Source of the DNA: Coptis chinensis
Taxonomy: Eukaryota; Streptophyta; Magnoliopsida; Ranunculales; Ranunculaceae
Length of the DNA stretch: 64,000 nucleotides
NCBI GenBank assembly: GCA_015680905.1
Contig: CM027385.1
Coordinates: forward strand, 77,831,501-77,895,500
Reading direction: 5' to 3'
The notes below the pieces were generated by a model. It was given only the letters and a program-made list of their open reading frames with translations. It searched no databases and was not told where the DNA came from. Shown one piece after another: positions 1-11,081 of the stretch; position 1 is the stretch's first letter; each line of letters starts with the position of its first letter. The position numbers and the translations under genes were made by a program.

Positions 1-436
1 ATAAGGATGCAAATTGCAATAGATTGATAAAGTTTTGCTTTAATTATGAGGTCGCTATCAAGTTTATTGTTAGAGCATAGTTTGTAAGACGATAAGATTG
101 ACACATGACATTCAGTTAAATTTTGATTCTTAAGAATAATAATCTCTTCATCATGATGGTATCTTGCACCAAAAGATTTAACCATGTAATTTAGGGAAAA
201 GGATTGATAAAAATATACCATGGCCTACGCATGATGATGAGATTAGTAATATGCAATGGTTCTATAATATTGCCCTTTTCCCAATAGTTGATCAGAAATT
301 TTAACCTGTACCATGCCTTAAGTGATTAGTGCACATATGTTTGTCATACAACGGTATCGGGCGACTGATTGGCTTGATAAATATGCATCTTATCTACAAG
401 GGAAAGGATTTTACATTTTTTTTTTCTTTGAAGCAG
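1..436 (+). other. Intron of the amino acid permease gene
   Basis: AT-rich sequence without a coding match, ending in a T-rich tract and the CAG acceptor at 434-436. It is read as the intron preceding the first permease exon in the window. No earlier exon was recognised in it. Confidence 0.6.
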
Positions 437-1642
437 GACAGTGAAGAGGTCCCATTGTTTCCATGATAAAGGACATGATGCAAAGTGCGATGCATCAGGA
501 ATCTTATTTCTAGTAATTTTTGGAGTGATTGAAATTATACTTTCCCAGTTTCCAAACATGGAAAAAGTTACACTGCTTTCGGTTATTGCCGCGGCAATGT
601 CATTTGTTTATTCATTCATCTCATCATATCTATGCATAGAGAAATTTGTATCTCACCCCAAACTAAGAGGTGGTTTGTTTAATCTTGAGATGAGTAAGGG
701 TGTAACTGCTTCCACCAAGGCTTTCCATTATTTTCAAGCTCTTGGAAATATTGCTTTTGCCTACACCTACTGCATGCTGCTTTTAGAAATCCAGGTGATT
801 GAGGACACAGTTCTTTGGTGTTTAATGTTGTTCTGTTTTGTTTTTACCCTCTTTTCTTAGTCTCTGTGTTTTACTTGAATGTAGGATACTTTAAAATCAC
901 TCCCACCAGAAAATAAAACAATGAAGAGAGCAACAATGTTTTCTGTGAGCATAACAACAATATTTTATGTAACGTTGGGTTGCATGGGATACTTAGCCTT
1001 CGGAAATGACGCTCCAGGGAACATACTCACCGGATTCTATGAACCCTTTTGGCTTGTTGACACGGCCAATCTTTCTGTCATAATACATTTAATTGCTGCT
1101 TATCAGGTATTGTACATTGTTATTGTAGTGGTTCTTGTGTTTGTTCTTGTCATTTGTCAAGTATGAGTTGAAGCTAATGGCGTTCTTTTTTGTTTTGAAT
1201 AATATTTCAGGTGTTTGCCCAACCAATCTATTCTATACAAGAGAAATGGCTAGCTTTAAAATGGCCAAACAAAGGGTTCTTTAACAATGTCTATACATGG
1301 AGACTGCCGTGCACCAAAGGTCCCAAGTTCCAGTTTACACTTGCTAAGCTTTTTCTGCGTCCTGCTTTTGTTATCTTTACGACATTCGTTGCAATGATGT
1401 TCCCGTTCTTCAATGCAATCGTTGGATTGCTTGGTGCGATGTCCTTCTTTCCATTGACAGTGTACTTTCCACTAACCATGTATATTGTGCAAGCAAAGAT
1501 CAAAAGAGGAAGTTTCAAGTGGAAGGCAATGCAGAGCTTGAGTATGGTGTGTTTGGTTGTGACCCTGATTTCCGGTGTTGGTTCAATTGCAGATATTGTC
1601 AATCATCTGAAGCATGCAGGTCTTTTCAAAATTGAGCTCTAG
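437..1642 (+). CDS. Amino acid permease (AAP family), 3' exons only
   Basis: Three exons of a plant AAP-type proton/amino acid symporter of the plasma membrane: 437-794, 885-1106 and 1211-1642 (stop TAG). Introns 795-884 and 1107-1210 are GT-AG and keep the frame. The protein begins in mid-gene with RSHCFHDKGHDAKC, a family landmark between early membrane helices. It continues through ILSQFPN, the FQALGNIAFAYTYCMLLLEIQ helix, DTLKSLPPENKTMKRA, FGNDAPGNILTGFYEPFWLVD and a C-terminal block with three or four hydrophobic helices ending FKIEL. The AG at 435-436 opens the first visible exon, so GTG at 441 is an internal Val and not a start. The N-terminal exons lie left of the window. No break is seen in what is present. 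The family is sure; the subfamily is not assigned. Confidence 0.93.
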
Positions 1643-1955
1643 ATTGCATGAAGCTTTGAACAGGAGTTTGTTCTTGTAAGTCTAAAATCAAATCTACTTT
1701 TGTACTTTATAGTTACTTCTTAGCTACATGATTTTTTCAGTAGAAGAAAGTAACAATACAAAGAATTGTGTACTTTTCTAGTGACTTTCAGCTGGGGAAA
1801 TCTTGCAAGATAAGTTTCATTCATATGATAATTAGGTTCGCTATGGCCTTTGGCATTATTTTCAATCAGAAACTATAAAACCTATTAAATTGGTAGTCAA
1901 TGCGCTCATAGCTGCATGTGCTTGGTAAAACTATGATAAAGTTGGTAAAACATTT
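1643..1955 (+). other. Permease 3' flank
   Basis: AT-rich sequence after the permease stop, expected to hold its 3' UTR. No gene or repeat is visible before the MULE-like end at about 1960. Confidence 0.4.
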
Positions 1956-2340
1956 TGGGTGATTTTGATAAAATACCAGAGGTTATATCAAAAGCCCAAC
2001 CGGTTAATTTATTGGTAACTTGGGCTTGAAGCCCAATATTCCAATTTAATTTTGGATAAAATACACAGCCTTTTCTAATTATATCAAAATCCCAACCGGT
2101 CAATTTATTGGTAATATTATAAAATTGTCTCTCACCCCATCTTTTTCAAACATAAATCTAAATAGTTTGAAAACAAAAAAAACAAACCCTTCCCCAAATT
2201 GAATTGAAAGTTTGAAATGTGTAACATAGAAATTCAAAATGAAGAAATTAATGATGATTCCACCGATTTTGTGCAATAAAAATCGAAATCTATTCGAAAT
2301 AAAAGACAACCAACTATTATAAAGGTGAGAAACTAAATTT

Positions 2341-2343
<3 letters not shown>

Positions 2344-2371
<28 letters not shown>
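2344..2371. repeat. (CT)n microsatellite
   Basis: Fourteen uninterrupted CT dinucleotides. Confidence 0.97.
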
Positions 2372-2475
2372 TTAATTTTAGTTTTATTTTGTGCTTTGGT
2401 TGAATGAATTTGTTTCTTGCTTAGATGAATATGAAACTTAACTGTTGATGCTTATTGTTTGATTTTACATGTTGT

Positions 2476-2776
2476 TTTCAACTGTTAACTCCCACTACAA
2501 CATGAGTGTTGCAATGTCAATTATCACTGCAACATGGATGTAGCACAATCAATTACCATTAATTCCAACAACCATTGTCAACTCATACTGTAATATGGAT
2601 GTTTGCACTGTTAATTACTACTGCGACATGAATGTTGCACGGTCAATTGCTACTGCAACAACCATTGTCAACTCTTATTGTAACATGAATGTTGCACTGT
2701 CAATTATCACAATATAGATGTTACACTGTCACCTCTATTGCAAGATGGATGTTGCACTGTTACATTGATATCAAAT
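2476..2776. repeat. Palindromic minisatellite, block 1 (diverged)
   Basis: Degenerate tandem copies of a unit of about 32 bp containing a short palindrome, GCAACAT-GA-ATGTTGC, followed by ACTGTCAATTA. Copies differ by substitutions and small deletions. The unit is the same as in the cleaner block at 3320-3765. Confidence 0.85.
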
Positions 2777-3319
2777 AATTGAGATTACATACACTCATAT
2801 ACGAATGTTAAAAACTTAATGGCTATACACAATATAAAGTGCACTTATTACTTTTGATTCAAATGTACTCTAAGTATTGTCGTGATGAAGTTAACTTAAA
2901 AAGAATGGATCTTTAGTTAAAAAAGGTAGAGCACGTGGGATAAGAATCCTAAAAGCCAAGATTCTTTTATATATGTACATAGCATTATTTTTGTAATATC
3001 GTTTATCAGGTGTACTGTGTGTTTACAATTGTGTAACATCCATGTTTTTAAAAGAATCTTCCAATTGTCGACGTTTACAATTATCGACAGTCACAAGCAG
3101 CTGGTGGTGGCTTGTTCTTAAATGCTAGTATCCTATGTTTGTTCATGTTGAATACCTCAGCCAGTTGCTTCCTAAATTCCAAATTTCCTACAAATGGGTT
3201 TAACTTTGTCTATATTATGAGTACATGATTCCAAAGACAAAAGCACTCCGTTTAAAAGGAGAAGTCTCCTCTAAAAGAGATGGGTTCAAAAAAAGTAAGT
3301 CTCACGCATGGTTCTTGTG
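2777..3319. other. Spacer between the two minisatellite blocks
   Basis: Mostly AT-rich sequence with no coding match. A short self-complementary stretch (GGAGAAGTCTCC) lies near 3259. Nothing else was recognised. Confidence 0.4.
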
Positions 3320-3765
3320 CAATATCCCACTGCAACATGGATAGATGTTGCACTCTCAACTCCTACAGCAACATGAATGTTGCACTGTCAATTACAACTG
3401 CAACATGAATGTTGCACTGTCAATGACGACTGCAATATGGATGATGCACTCTCAACTCCTATAACAACGTGAATGTTACACTGTCAATTACGACTGCAAC
3501 ATGAATAATGTTGCATTATCAATGACGACTGCAACATGGATGTTGCACTCTCAACTCCTACGGCAACATGAATGCATGTTGTTTGTCAATTACGACTGCA
3601 ACATGTATGTTGCACTCTGCAATATGAATATTGCACTGTCAATTACGACTGCAACATGAATGTTGTATTGTCAATTACGACTGCATGCAACATGGATGTT
3701 GTACTCTCAATTACGACTGCAACATGAATGTTGCACTGTCAATGACAACTACAACATGAATCATT
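3320..3765. repeat. Palindromic minisatellite, block 2
   Basis: About thirteen tandem copies of the roughly 32-bp unit, alternating a GCAACATGAATGTTGC palindrome with CACTGTCAATTACGACT. Some copies read GGATGTTGCACTCTCAACTCCTA, giving two subtypes. Each palindrome can form a 7-bp stem with a 2-base loop. The repeat is inside the MULE-like element and is not a CRISPR array, because the 'spacers' are themselves repeated. Confidence 0.92.
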
Positions 3766-3970
3766 TCACATATTATGAAATTCCATTATAACAAATGAAA
3801 AATAAAACAAACCGACTAGCGAATAATCTCAAATGAGTATCAACATTTAATAAAAGTATACAATGAGTATTAATTTCTCATTAACAAATGTCAGAAGACC
3901 AAACTTAAAAATCTCAATTAAGATAACAAAAAAAATATCATTTGCCAAGAACATCAAAACTGATCACCGA

Positions 3971-4716
3971 CTAACGAATCACACCGGTGCTTTCAATTAT
4001 TTTCTTCTTGGGTCTACTAGGATCAATCTTTGGACTACACGGATAAATCGCAGGAGAATCAAGCATACTTCTTGGCATATAATCATTCGGAACTGGCTTG
4101 ATAAAATGTGAGTAACATTGCCTAAACGTGATCACCGTATATCCTTCATCAATGTAGCCATAACATTGCTTAAATGCGATCATCGTATATCCTTCATCAC
4201 CCTAACTACCAATATAGGCGATAACATGTATGCAAAGGAAATTATCGATATGCCAATAGTTATAAGTACATGTTCTATTCATCAAATCAACTGAATGCAT
4301 AGATGGAACTAGGGGGTGCATGTGGGGGCTATCGCACCCCCTGAACTTTGAAAAGCTCCACTACCATGTAAGTCATTGCCGAAAAAAATATCCCAAGTTT
4401 GAATGAATAACGTCGCTAAGAACTAGAAATTGATTTTCATTGGATCTAACCACCCTCAAAGTCCTTGCAGCTTCAACTTTGCTAGCTAATACCATCTCCA
4501 TTTTTGGACATAAAATGGAATTATATTTCATAGACTCCTCCAATCTATTCCAACTCATTTCCATCATCTTTTTTATGATTCCAAAAAGCATAGGAGTAAT
4601 AGGCAAGAAATGCTCCTTAGTGATCCATGCATTGAAACATTCAGCTAGTGTTGAGCACATCTTACTGTCTCTAGCACCGCGGAAGTCTACATTTGCCCAA
4701 TTTTCCAATCTAATAT
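3971..4716 (-). pseudogene. MULE transposase C-terminal part, broken
   Basis: Read on the minus strand, the region 4720-4373 gives LENWANVDFRGARDSKMCST-LAECFNAWI, then LPITPMLFGIIKKMMEMSWN and LCPKMEMVLASKVEAARTLRV. This is the usual order downstream of the catalytic core in MULE transposases. About 100 bases further on, VDLMNRTCTYNYWHIDNFLC-IHVIAYIG matches a SWIM zinc finger whose second Cys is replaced by Tyr. The tail YIDEGYTVITFRQCYSHFIKPVPN and SRPKKK matches the family C-terminus. An in-frame stop separates two near-identical 39-base copies of the YIDEGYT segment (4118-4195). The DDE catalytic core is missing, so the element cannot be autonomous. Confidence 0.82.
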
Positions 4717-4793
4717 CTGTGACAAATACAGAAAAATAATACCACAAAATCCAAAACAACAACAACAAATTCAAAATTTCAACAACATTATAC

Positions 4794-5276
4794 CTTATTC
4801 AAAAGCGACTCAATCTCAAAAAAGTAAATCTTTGCACCAACACAAGCCGCCAATGTCGAACAATCTTTGGACACAGCTATAATATGAACTCTACCAAATT
4901 GTACATCAACAACACTCATCTCCTTAATACAACAACCTTTTTTCTCTTTCGCCTCTTTCGATAATATCCTTAGTTCTCGCCACATAAAACCCTAGAAAAT
5001 TGCAATTCAATTAATCAGATAAAACCCTAATTCACAATAAATAAAAAGTTTTACCTTGAGAATGAGCGATAAATAGAGCTGGAGGGTTTTCTAATACTGC
5101 TAATGGATGTGTTGGTGGGTTTTGAAGATTGAAAGTGAAAGGTTGAGGTTTTAAAGGATTGGAATGACCATTTTTTTTTTGAAAAACAAGTATTCTAATT
5201 CTTTGAAGTCTCCTTCTTTTACTTCTTTGTCTAATTGGATGACATTATTTTCTTTTTCTTCTTTCGTTTCTATCAT
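4794..5276 (-). pseudogene. Captured 5' part of a NUP214-like nucleoporin gene
   Basis: On the minus strand an ATG at 5276-5274 opens a reading frame with EGDFKELEYLFFKK, then, one frame over after an A-run, NPLKPQPFTFNLQNPPTHPLAV and LFIAHSQ. A GT donor at 5054-5053 and an AG acceptor at 4993-4992 join this to GFYVARTKDII. After another small frame change the reading continues KEMSVVDVQFGRVHIIAVSK and AAcVGAKIYFFEIESLLNK, ending at a GT donor (4793-4792). This order matches the N-terminal beta-propeller of plant NUP214, a nuclear pore protein. Only about the first 140 residues are present, with at least two frame breaks. The intron is retained, so capture was from DNA. The next sequence leftward is MULE transposase. 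Confidence 0.78.
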
Positions 5277-5734
5277 TGGAATTGAAGTTTAATGTGTTCA
5301 ATTTTGGGATTTTGAAGAAATGAATAAGAAATACTATAAAAAGGTATATACGGTATTTTGAAAAAACAAATAAGATACGGTTGGTTTTTTCTTGTGACTT
5401 ACTAAAAATGAAACTTTTATTTCGCACTTTTAAAAACCGGGTGGGCTTTAGACGTAATTTATAAAGTCAATGGGTTTTATGCTAATAAAGACTGGAATTA
5501 GGGTTTTTAACCTAGTTTTATGCAAATAGAATGGGTGAGCAACCTATGGGCAGGGGACATGCATTTAGTATGCTATCCGCCTCTACTAACAATATTGCAG
5601 TCAAACTATTAACCTTGTTTTGATATGTCATTGGCAGTTCTGTTTTTGACATTTTTAGAACTTTGAACTGATTAGAGTTCATGCCATAAATAAATAAAAA
5701 TGGTTCTCATAATCTCATGACAACAATGAAATCG

Positions 5735-5824
5735 AGTTTAGGCTGGCCAAAACAAAGGGTTCTTTTAATAAGGTGTATACGTCGAGGTTGTCTTGCACCA
5801 AACGTCTCCATGTTCTAGCCAGAC
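5735..5824 (+). pseudogene. Fragment of an amino acid permease exon
   Basis: About 90 bases align with the start of the third permease exon (1243-1330). The stretch around GGCCAAAACAAAGGGTTCTT is nearly identical to the gene, and the part encoding VYTxRL-CTK is recognisable, but small indels destroy the frame. The match stops next to the MITE at 5828. It is a decayed partial duplicate, not an exon of the gene upstream. Confidence 0.8.
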
Positions 5825-5827
5825 TAA

Positions 5828-6248
5828 GAGCATCTTTAGGTGAGATATTATTTTAGTATCAAACACCAAATTTCTACGCGTTTTTTCATTTTAAGGAGAT
5901 ATACATATTGATGAAAACACTAAAAACCACCAAACCAAACACCAAATCGGCTAAAATTTGGTTCCAGTTTTGGTGTGGTATCAAAATTTTTGAACACCAC
6001 ATGGGCTTGGGTAGAGTGTGAGTGTGGGCTTCAATCACGCGGTTTTTGAAAAACTGTGTGGACTTGGGCTTTTAAGATGGGATTCAAGCTGGTTTTGAAA
6101 AGCCGCGATCATTTATATGTCGGTTTATTTGATGTTTCTTTAATGTCGAATATTTGATGTTTCTTTTTTTTTGTTTGGTGTTTTTTAGTTTGGTGTTTGG
6201 TTTGGTTTAAAAATTTGGTGTTTTCTTGGTTTCTCTCTAAAAATGCTC
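5828..6248. mobile_element. Tourist-like MITE, 421 bp
   Basis: The ends are inverted: GAGCATCTTTAG on the left and AAAAATGCTC on the right, followed inward by matching AACACCAAAT / ATTTGGTGTT segments. A TAA duplication flanks it (5825-5827 and 6249-6251), as for PIF/Harbinger-derived MITEs. There is no coding capacity. It is inserted at the edge of the permease fragment. Confidence 0.82.
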
Positions 6249-6589
6249 TAAGTATATTTAACCCGACTAAGTTTAGTAAAAATAACTATTTGCTGATGTG
6301 GGACGAAATATGATTAAGCAAAAATTACATGTTTTTTTAATCTTTTTTCCGATAACTAACCGAAGCTTCTTATCTATGTAACAATTACCTTACGGGCCAC
6401 ATCACAAAATATCTCATGCTAATTAACTTAATTAAATTTTGACGAACTTCATATCGGCAAACCAACTCAAAATCACAAAAAATGGCGTTCACTAGTTTAG
6501 ACATACTGGTAGTCACACAAGGATCGCAGTGAGCTTAGGCCCATTTGCACAGACGTCATATTATCACTTGTTTGCAGGATATATGTGTC

Positions 6590-6715
6590 ATTATCCTAAT
6601 CTATCTACCTCTGCTAACAATATATCTATCAAATTATTATCCTTGTTTTAAAATTTTATATTAATGGGCAAATGTTTCTCATGACTCATGAGTCATGACA
6701 CCAATTGAATCTGGT
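6590..6715. repeat. Degenerate second copy of the 5580-5740 segment
   Basis: CCTCTGCTAACAATAT...CCTTGTTTT and the following TCTCATGACTCATGAGTCATGACA...GGTTTAG stretch repeat, with many changes, the sequence at about 5579-5740 just before the permease fragment. The local duplication therefore extends beyond the permease-derived part. Confidence 0.65.
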
Positions 6716-6828
6716 TTAGCGACATAATATGTTAATCGCTTTTTCATTGATCCAACATTGGTGCAAAATTTGTTGAACAGGATGGCCAGGTTAATTACTG
6801 TTCAATAAATTTGTTAAAGTCCCACATT

Positions 6829-6946
6829 GAAAAAAAGTTAACACTCACACACGTTTTTATTTCATACTACTATCATCCCCTAATTGTGAAAAAAAGTTAA
6901 CACTCACACACGTTTTAATTTCATACTACTATCATCCCCTAATTGT
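6829..6946. repeat. 59-bp tandem duplication
   Basis: Two head-to-tail copies (6829-6887 and 6888-6946) of a 59-bp unit containing AAAAAAAGTTAACACTCACA and ATCATCCCCTAATTGTG. They differ by one or two bases, so the duplication is young. Confidence 0.95.
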
Positions 6947-7582
6947 GTTAATCACCGGCAATTGTTGGAAATTGACACAGTTCTTAATATTTTTTCTATT
7001 TATTCTAATGCTAATCGACTTTTTATCTATTTTTGTGCTATTGAAATCGATTTTTTGGCAATCTACAATGGTGAGCAATGGGCGTAGTCCAGGAGAGTTC
7101 CTTTGTAGCAATTGTTAATATTAGTTTATTCTTGGCCCTTTTTCGTATACGACTGTGCTTGCTACTCCGATTACAGTTCCCGACAAAAGCAAGAAGGGTA
7201 CACACAAACCGGTCAGTCTATAACTGGGTGTTTTGCCTCTTGAGGATAATATAATATTAAGAATATGCTCGAGTTCCTGATTGCTGAAAACCTTTCATAT
7301 TGCATAAAACAGATTGTAGCTTTTTCTCAAATTTCAGCCACTAAAAAACGTTTGAGTTCACCTATAGCTGACAAAAGATCTCTGTATATTGAAGTACATA
7401 GTGTCCAAGTATTTGGAGCTTTCCTCAAATATTTGGCTGGGAAAAATTTGAATCATGGGGTTGTTATTTGTTATATGACTGAAAAATCTTATCTTCTCTT
7501 ATAGAACATACTTGCTTCTGATATTTCTCTGAACTCAAAACCATTTGATATACAAAATAATGTGTTAACTTGACAAGGACTC
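6947..7582 (+). other. 5' flank of the phosphohexomutase gene
   Basis: AT-rich non-coding sequence holding the likely promoter and 5' UTR of the gene starting at 7583. A 79-codon open frame at 7265-7504 has no recognisable domain and is taken as chance. Confidence 0.4.
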
Positions 7583-10500
7583 ATGGCTACCACTTCAACC
7601 TCCTCAATCACTCTACGATGTAATGCTCATAGAACAAATATGAAGTCATCTCCAGTGACTCTTCAATTTAATTACAGTAATACAAATGTCCAATATTCGT
7701 TTCGGTTTCGGTCAAGCCACATTCTGTGTAAACAGTCATGTAATGTAACAAAACTCAATGAAGTTGTGGTGGACGAAGACGTTGAAAAGATTAGGCGACT
7801 TCAAAACGGATCAGATGTTCGTGGTGTTGCTGTTGAAGGCGAGAAAGGTCGAACAGTGGATCTTACTCCATCAGCAGTAGAAGCAATTGCTGAGAGTTTT
7901 GGTGAATGGGTAACTGATGGTTTGAAAAGGGAACATGGAGGACTAGTCCCAGATGCTGTTAGAGTATCACTTGGAAGGGATCCTAGAATTAGTGGTCCGA
8001 CGTTGAGTGTAGCCATATTCACAGGGTTGAAACGTGCTGGTTGTGTACCATTTGATATGGGTCTTGCTACTACTCCTGCCTGTTTTATGAGTACTTTGCT
8101 ACCTCCATTTTCCTATGATGCTTCACTCATGGTACTGTAGTTGTAATTAAACTCATTTTTAATACCTAAAACTTCACTGAAACCCGACTGTGTTATTGAT
8201 AGATCCTGCATCCACTCAGTAAGATTTTGGGTACACACAGTAAAATCCACTCTTAATTACAGATGCTACCCAAAAACTGAGCTTTTACATAATCCAACTT
8301 GACTAGCAAGTCATCAATTTTATTCTATCTAACGAATTTACTAGCATTTATTAACATGGTGTGACCATTTTTGTGATGCAGATGACAGCTTCTCATCTAC
8401 CATATTCCCGTAACGGGCTCAAATTTTTTACTCCAAAAGGTGGATTGTGCTCAACCGATGTTGAAGTAATATGCAACCGAGCTGCTAATAAGTATGCAAA
8501 CAGGCTAGCAAAGATTTCGGTTGCTATGGGCACCGCGCTTAAAGTTGATTTCATGAGCACCTATGCAAAGCACCTTCGGGATATTATCAAGGAAAGAGTA
8601 AATCATCCATTGCATTTTGATACTCCACTTGAGGGATTTAAGGTTCATGATGATACTCCACACTTCTCTGTTTCTCTCATTTTATGTATAACTGAAGTCT
8701 ATCCATGCAAATTTCCTTTATTCAAGAATATTTTTTATATGTTTTACTTCATAATGCATGTCAGAAATCTTCTTAGGAACTTGTCATACAATGAAAATAT
8801 TTTTGAAAACTAGAAAGATCCTAAATGTCTCAAATTTTTATTTGGATTGCAGATTATTGTAAATGCAGGAAATGGTTCAGGAGGGTTTTTTACATGGGAT
8901 GTATTGGACAAGCTTGGAGCTGACACATTTGGCTCTCTTAACCTCCAACCAGATGGAATGTTCCCTAACCACATTCCTAATCCCGAGGACAAGATTGCAA
9001 TGTCCCTTACCGGAGCTGCAGTATTGGAACAATCAGCTGACCTTGGAATTGTTTTTGACACTGATGTTGATCGGAGTGGTGTGGTCGATAATGCAGGAAA
9101 TGCAATCAATGGGGATAGGCTCATTGCACTCATGTCATCCATTGTTTTGGGTGAGCATCCTGGCACTACCATTGTCACTGATGCACGTACTAGTATGGCA
9201 CTCACACGGTTCATAACTGAACGAGGGGTCAGCATTGTCTTTACCGTGTTGGGTATCGAAATGTCATTGGCAAGGGTGTTCAACTCAACCAGGAGGGTAT
9301 TGAAACACATCTTATGATGGAAACTTCTGGTCATGGTGCCTTGAAAGAGAATCATTTCCTTGATGATGGTAAACTAACAATGCACCTATTTCTTTCCTTC
9401 TGTTCTCATAGTATACCTTAAATGTCGTCGTACATAATCAATATGAACAACATGTTATCATTCTCTGCATTTTTAAGTTATTAACAGATAGATTAAGAAA
9501 TCATGAAAGACTAGTTGGATTATTCCACACTGCTTAATTTAGTTTTACACCTTTTATTTTTCGGCATCCTTGGGCTCATTTGCCTGTTTTAGGTGCTTAC
9601 ATGGTAGTGAAGATTATAATCAAGATGGTGTGCATGAAGCTTGCTGGATCCAAAGAAGGAATAGGTAGTCTAATTAAAGAGCTCGAAGATCCAGCAGAGT
9701 CCGTAGAGCTAAGGATGAACATCTGCTCTGAACCAAGATATGCAAAGGAGAGAGGTGTCGAAACAATTGAAACATTTAGAAACTACATAGAGGTAAATTT
9801 ATAACTTACATACAACTTCTTGGTTAATGGCAAAGATTTCGGTGTAATAGCATTGCTAATCAGTGCAATGTTCTGAGATGGTGTGTATTTTTGCTCTGTT
9901 TGCTGGTAGAAAAAACTCCACAACTAATCGTGCCATAAGTGCGAAATACAATTAGACACTTTGCAAAGCAATGAGAATTGAATGAAGTTTTGCCTCCATC
10001 GTCATACCAATATTAGGCCTAGTCTTCTATCAAAACATAACCAGACCCCTTTGACAACATTATTCTCAACATTTATAGCTCAGAACTTTCTTTGATCTAA
10101 TTTAATCCAATCAAAACAGGGTCTGTGAATTTGAACTTTGTTCACATTAACAACTGTAAACCGTGTTGGATACTAATCCATCCCCTTTCCCAGGAAGGAC
10201 GGCTTGAAGGTTGGGAGTTGGATTCATGTGGGGACTGTTGGGTGAGTGAGGGATGCCTCGTGGACTCTAATGACTCTCCGACTGCTATCGACGCACGCAT
10301 GTACAGGTACTGAAAAATCAAACATCATACTTTAACCACTATTTTCAAGAAACTTAAGGCTGGGATTTTACCCACTTTGAAACCGACATTTGTTTAAACT
10401 TAACACTCCGAGGATATATTCTGATCATGGATGCTACAACTATTCTCACTGAGAAGTTTATGATGGACTGATGGTGCACAATGTACGTAGGGCTAAAGTT

Positions 10501-10804
10501 TCAGATGAAGAGCATGGACAACATGGTTGGATACACATCCGTCAAAGTATTCACAATCCAAATATTGCTATAAATATGCAATCATCTGTTCCAGGAGCCT
10601 GTCAGTCTATGGCAAGAGTTTTACTAGAAAAGTAAGCCATACCTCTCCCTCTTAAAAGAAAAGTTTCAATTCCAACATTTACAATATTTTTCACACGAAA
10701 CTTCTTGTTTTTCTTTTCGCAGATTCCTTGTGAAAGGCAAAATGGATCAGTTCCTTGATTTCACACAAGTAGATAAATATGCAAAAACTGGATATTTAGC
10801 TTGA
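7583..10804 (+). CDS. Chloroplast-type phosphoglucomutase/phosphomannomutase-like protein
   Basis: Seven exons: 7583-8131, 8382-8642, 8853-9368, 9593-9792, 10194-10306, 10491-10631 and 10723-10804, all with GT-AG introns. It is an alpha-D-phosphohexomutase of the plant group typified by Arabidopsis At1g70820. Residues 1 to about 55 are Ser/Thr-rich and look like a plastid transit peptide. RRLQNGSDVRG opens the catalytic domain, MMTASHLPYSRNGLKFF carries the phosphoserine loop, FDTDVDRSGVV the metal loop, and METSGHGALKENHFLDDGAYM the sugar-binding region. Exon 3 is out of frame after ITERG: one G appears to be missing from the run at 9225-9228. With that base the exons total 1863 nt, giving 620 residues with no other break. 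The gene is therefore probably functional and misread here. The substrate is not predictable from sequence. Confidence 0.92.
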
Positions 10805-11081
10805 ATCCTTCATTTGATGGGAATTTATACATCTTTCAGAGTACGAAGTAGAGCCCCAATTGAAGAATATAATTATTAGTGCCCAGGAGAGGGGTTTAGA
10901 AAAAAATTGAACGATTGAAGTGTCATGTCTTGTGAATAATGTTACATTGTGACATAGAAAGATTGAAGTGTCATGCTTTGTGAATAGTAAGAAGATATTG
11001 TATGCACTAGTATCCACCTCTATAACGCGTATATGAAAGTATAACTGACAGAAACTGTTAAATGAAACTGCTTTGTGAAAC
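10805..11081 (+). other. 3' flank of the phosphohexomutase gene
   Basis: Expected 3' UTR and flank. GATTGAAGTGTCATG is repeated about 60 bases apart (10914 and 10961), and GAAACTGTTAAATGAAA is repeated just before the copia LTR. Confidence 0.45.

Larger units (their letters stand above)
1960..5520 (-). mobile_element. MULE-like DNA transposon carrying a NUP214 fragment
   Basis: Both ends carry a related terminal sequence. On the left it occurs twice in tandem, at about 1978-2020 and 2083-2120 (core AAAGCCCAACCGGTT, then AATCCCAACCGGTC). On the right an inverted copy lies at about 5430-5500 (core AAAGCCCACCCGGTT on the minus strand). Between them lie a CT microsatellite, two minisatellite blocks, a decayed MULE transposase and a NUP214-like gene piece, both on the minus strand. 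Exact ends and target duplication were not resolved, so the limits are approximate. The terminal similarity is real but imperfect; the element call rests mainly on the transposase. Confidence 0.55.

Noticed and set aside
441-860. A separate small gene starting at GTG 441
   Set aside because: It is an internal permease exon opened by an AG acceptor at 435-436; GTG encodes an internal Val.
2476-3765. CRISPR-like array
   Set aside because: The intervening sequences are repeated too, and this is plant nuclear DNA; it is a palindromic minisatellite.
7265-7504. 79-codon frame upstream of the phosphohexomutase
   Set aside because: No domain, no splice connection and AT-rich composition; likely chance frame in the 5' flank.
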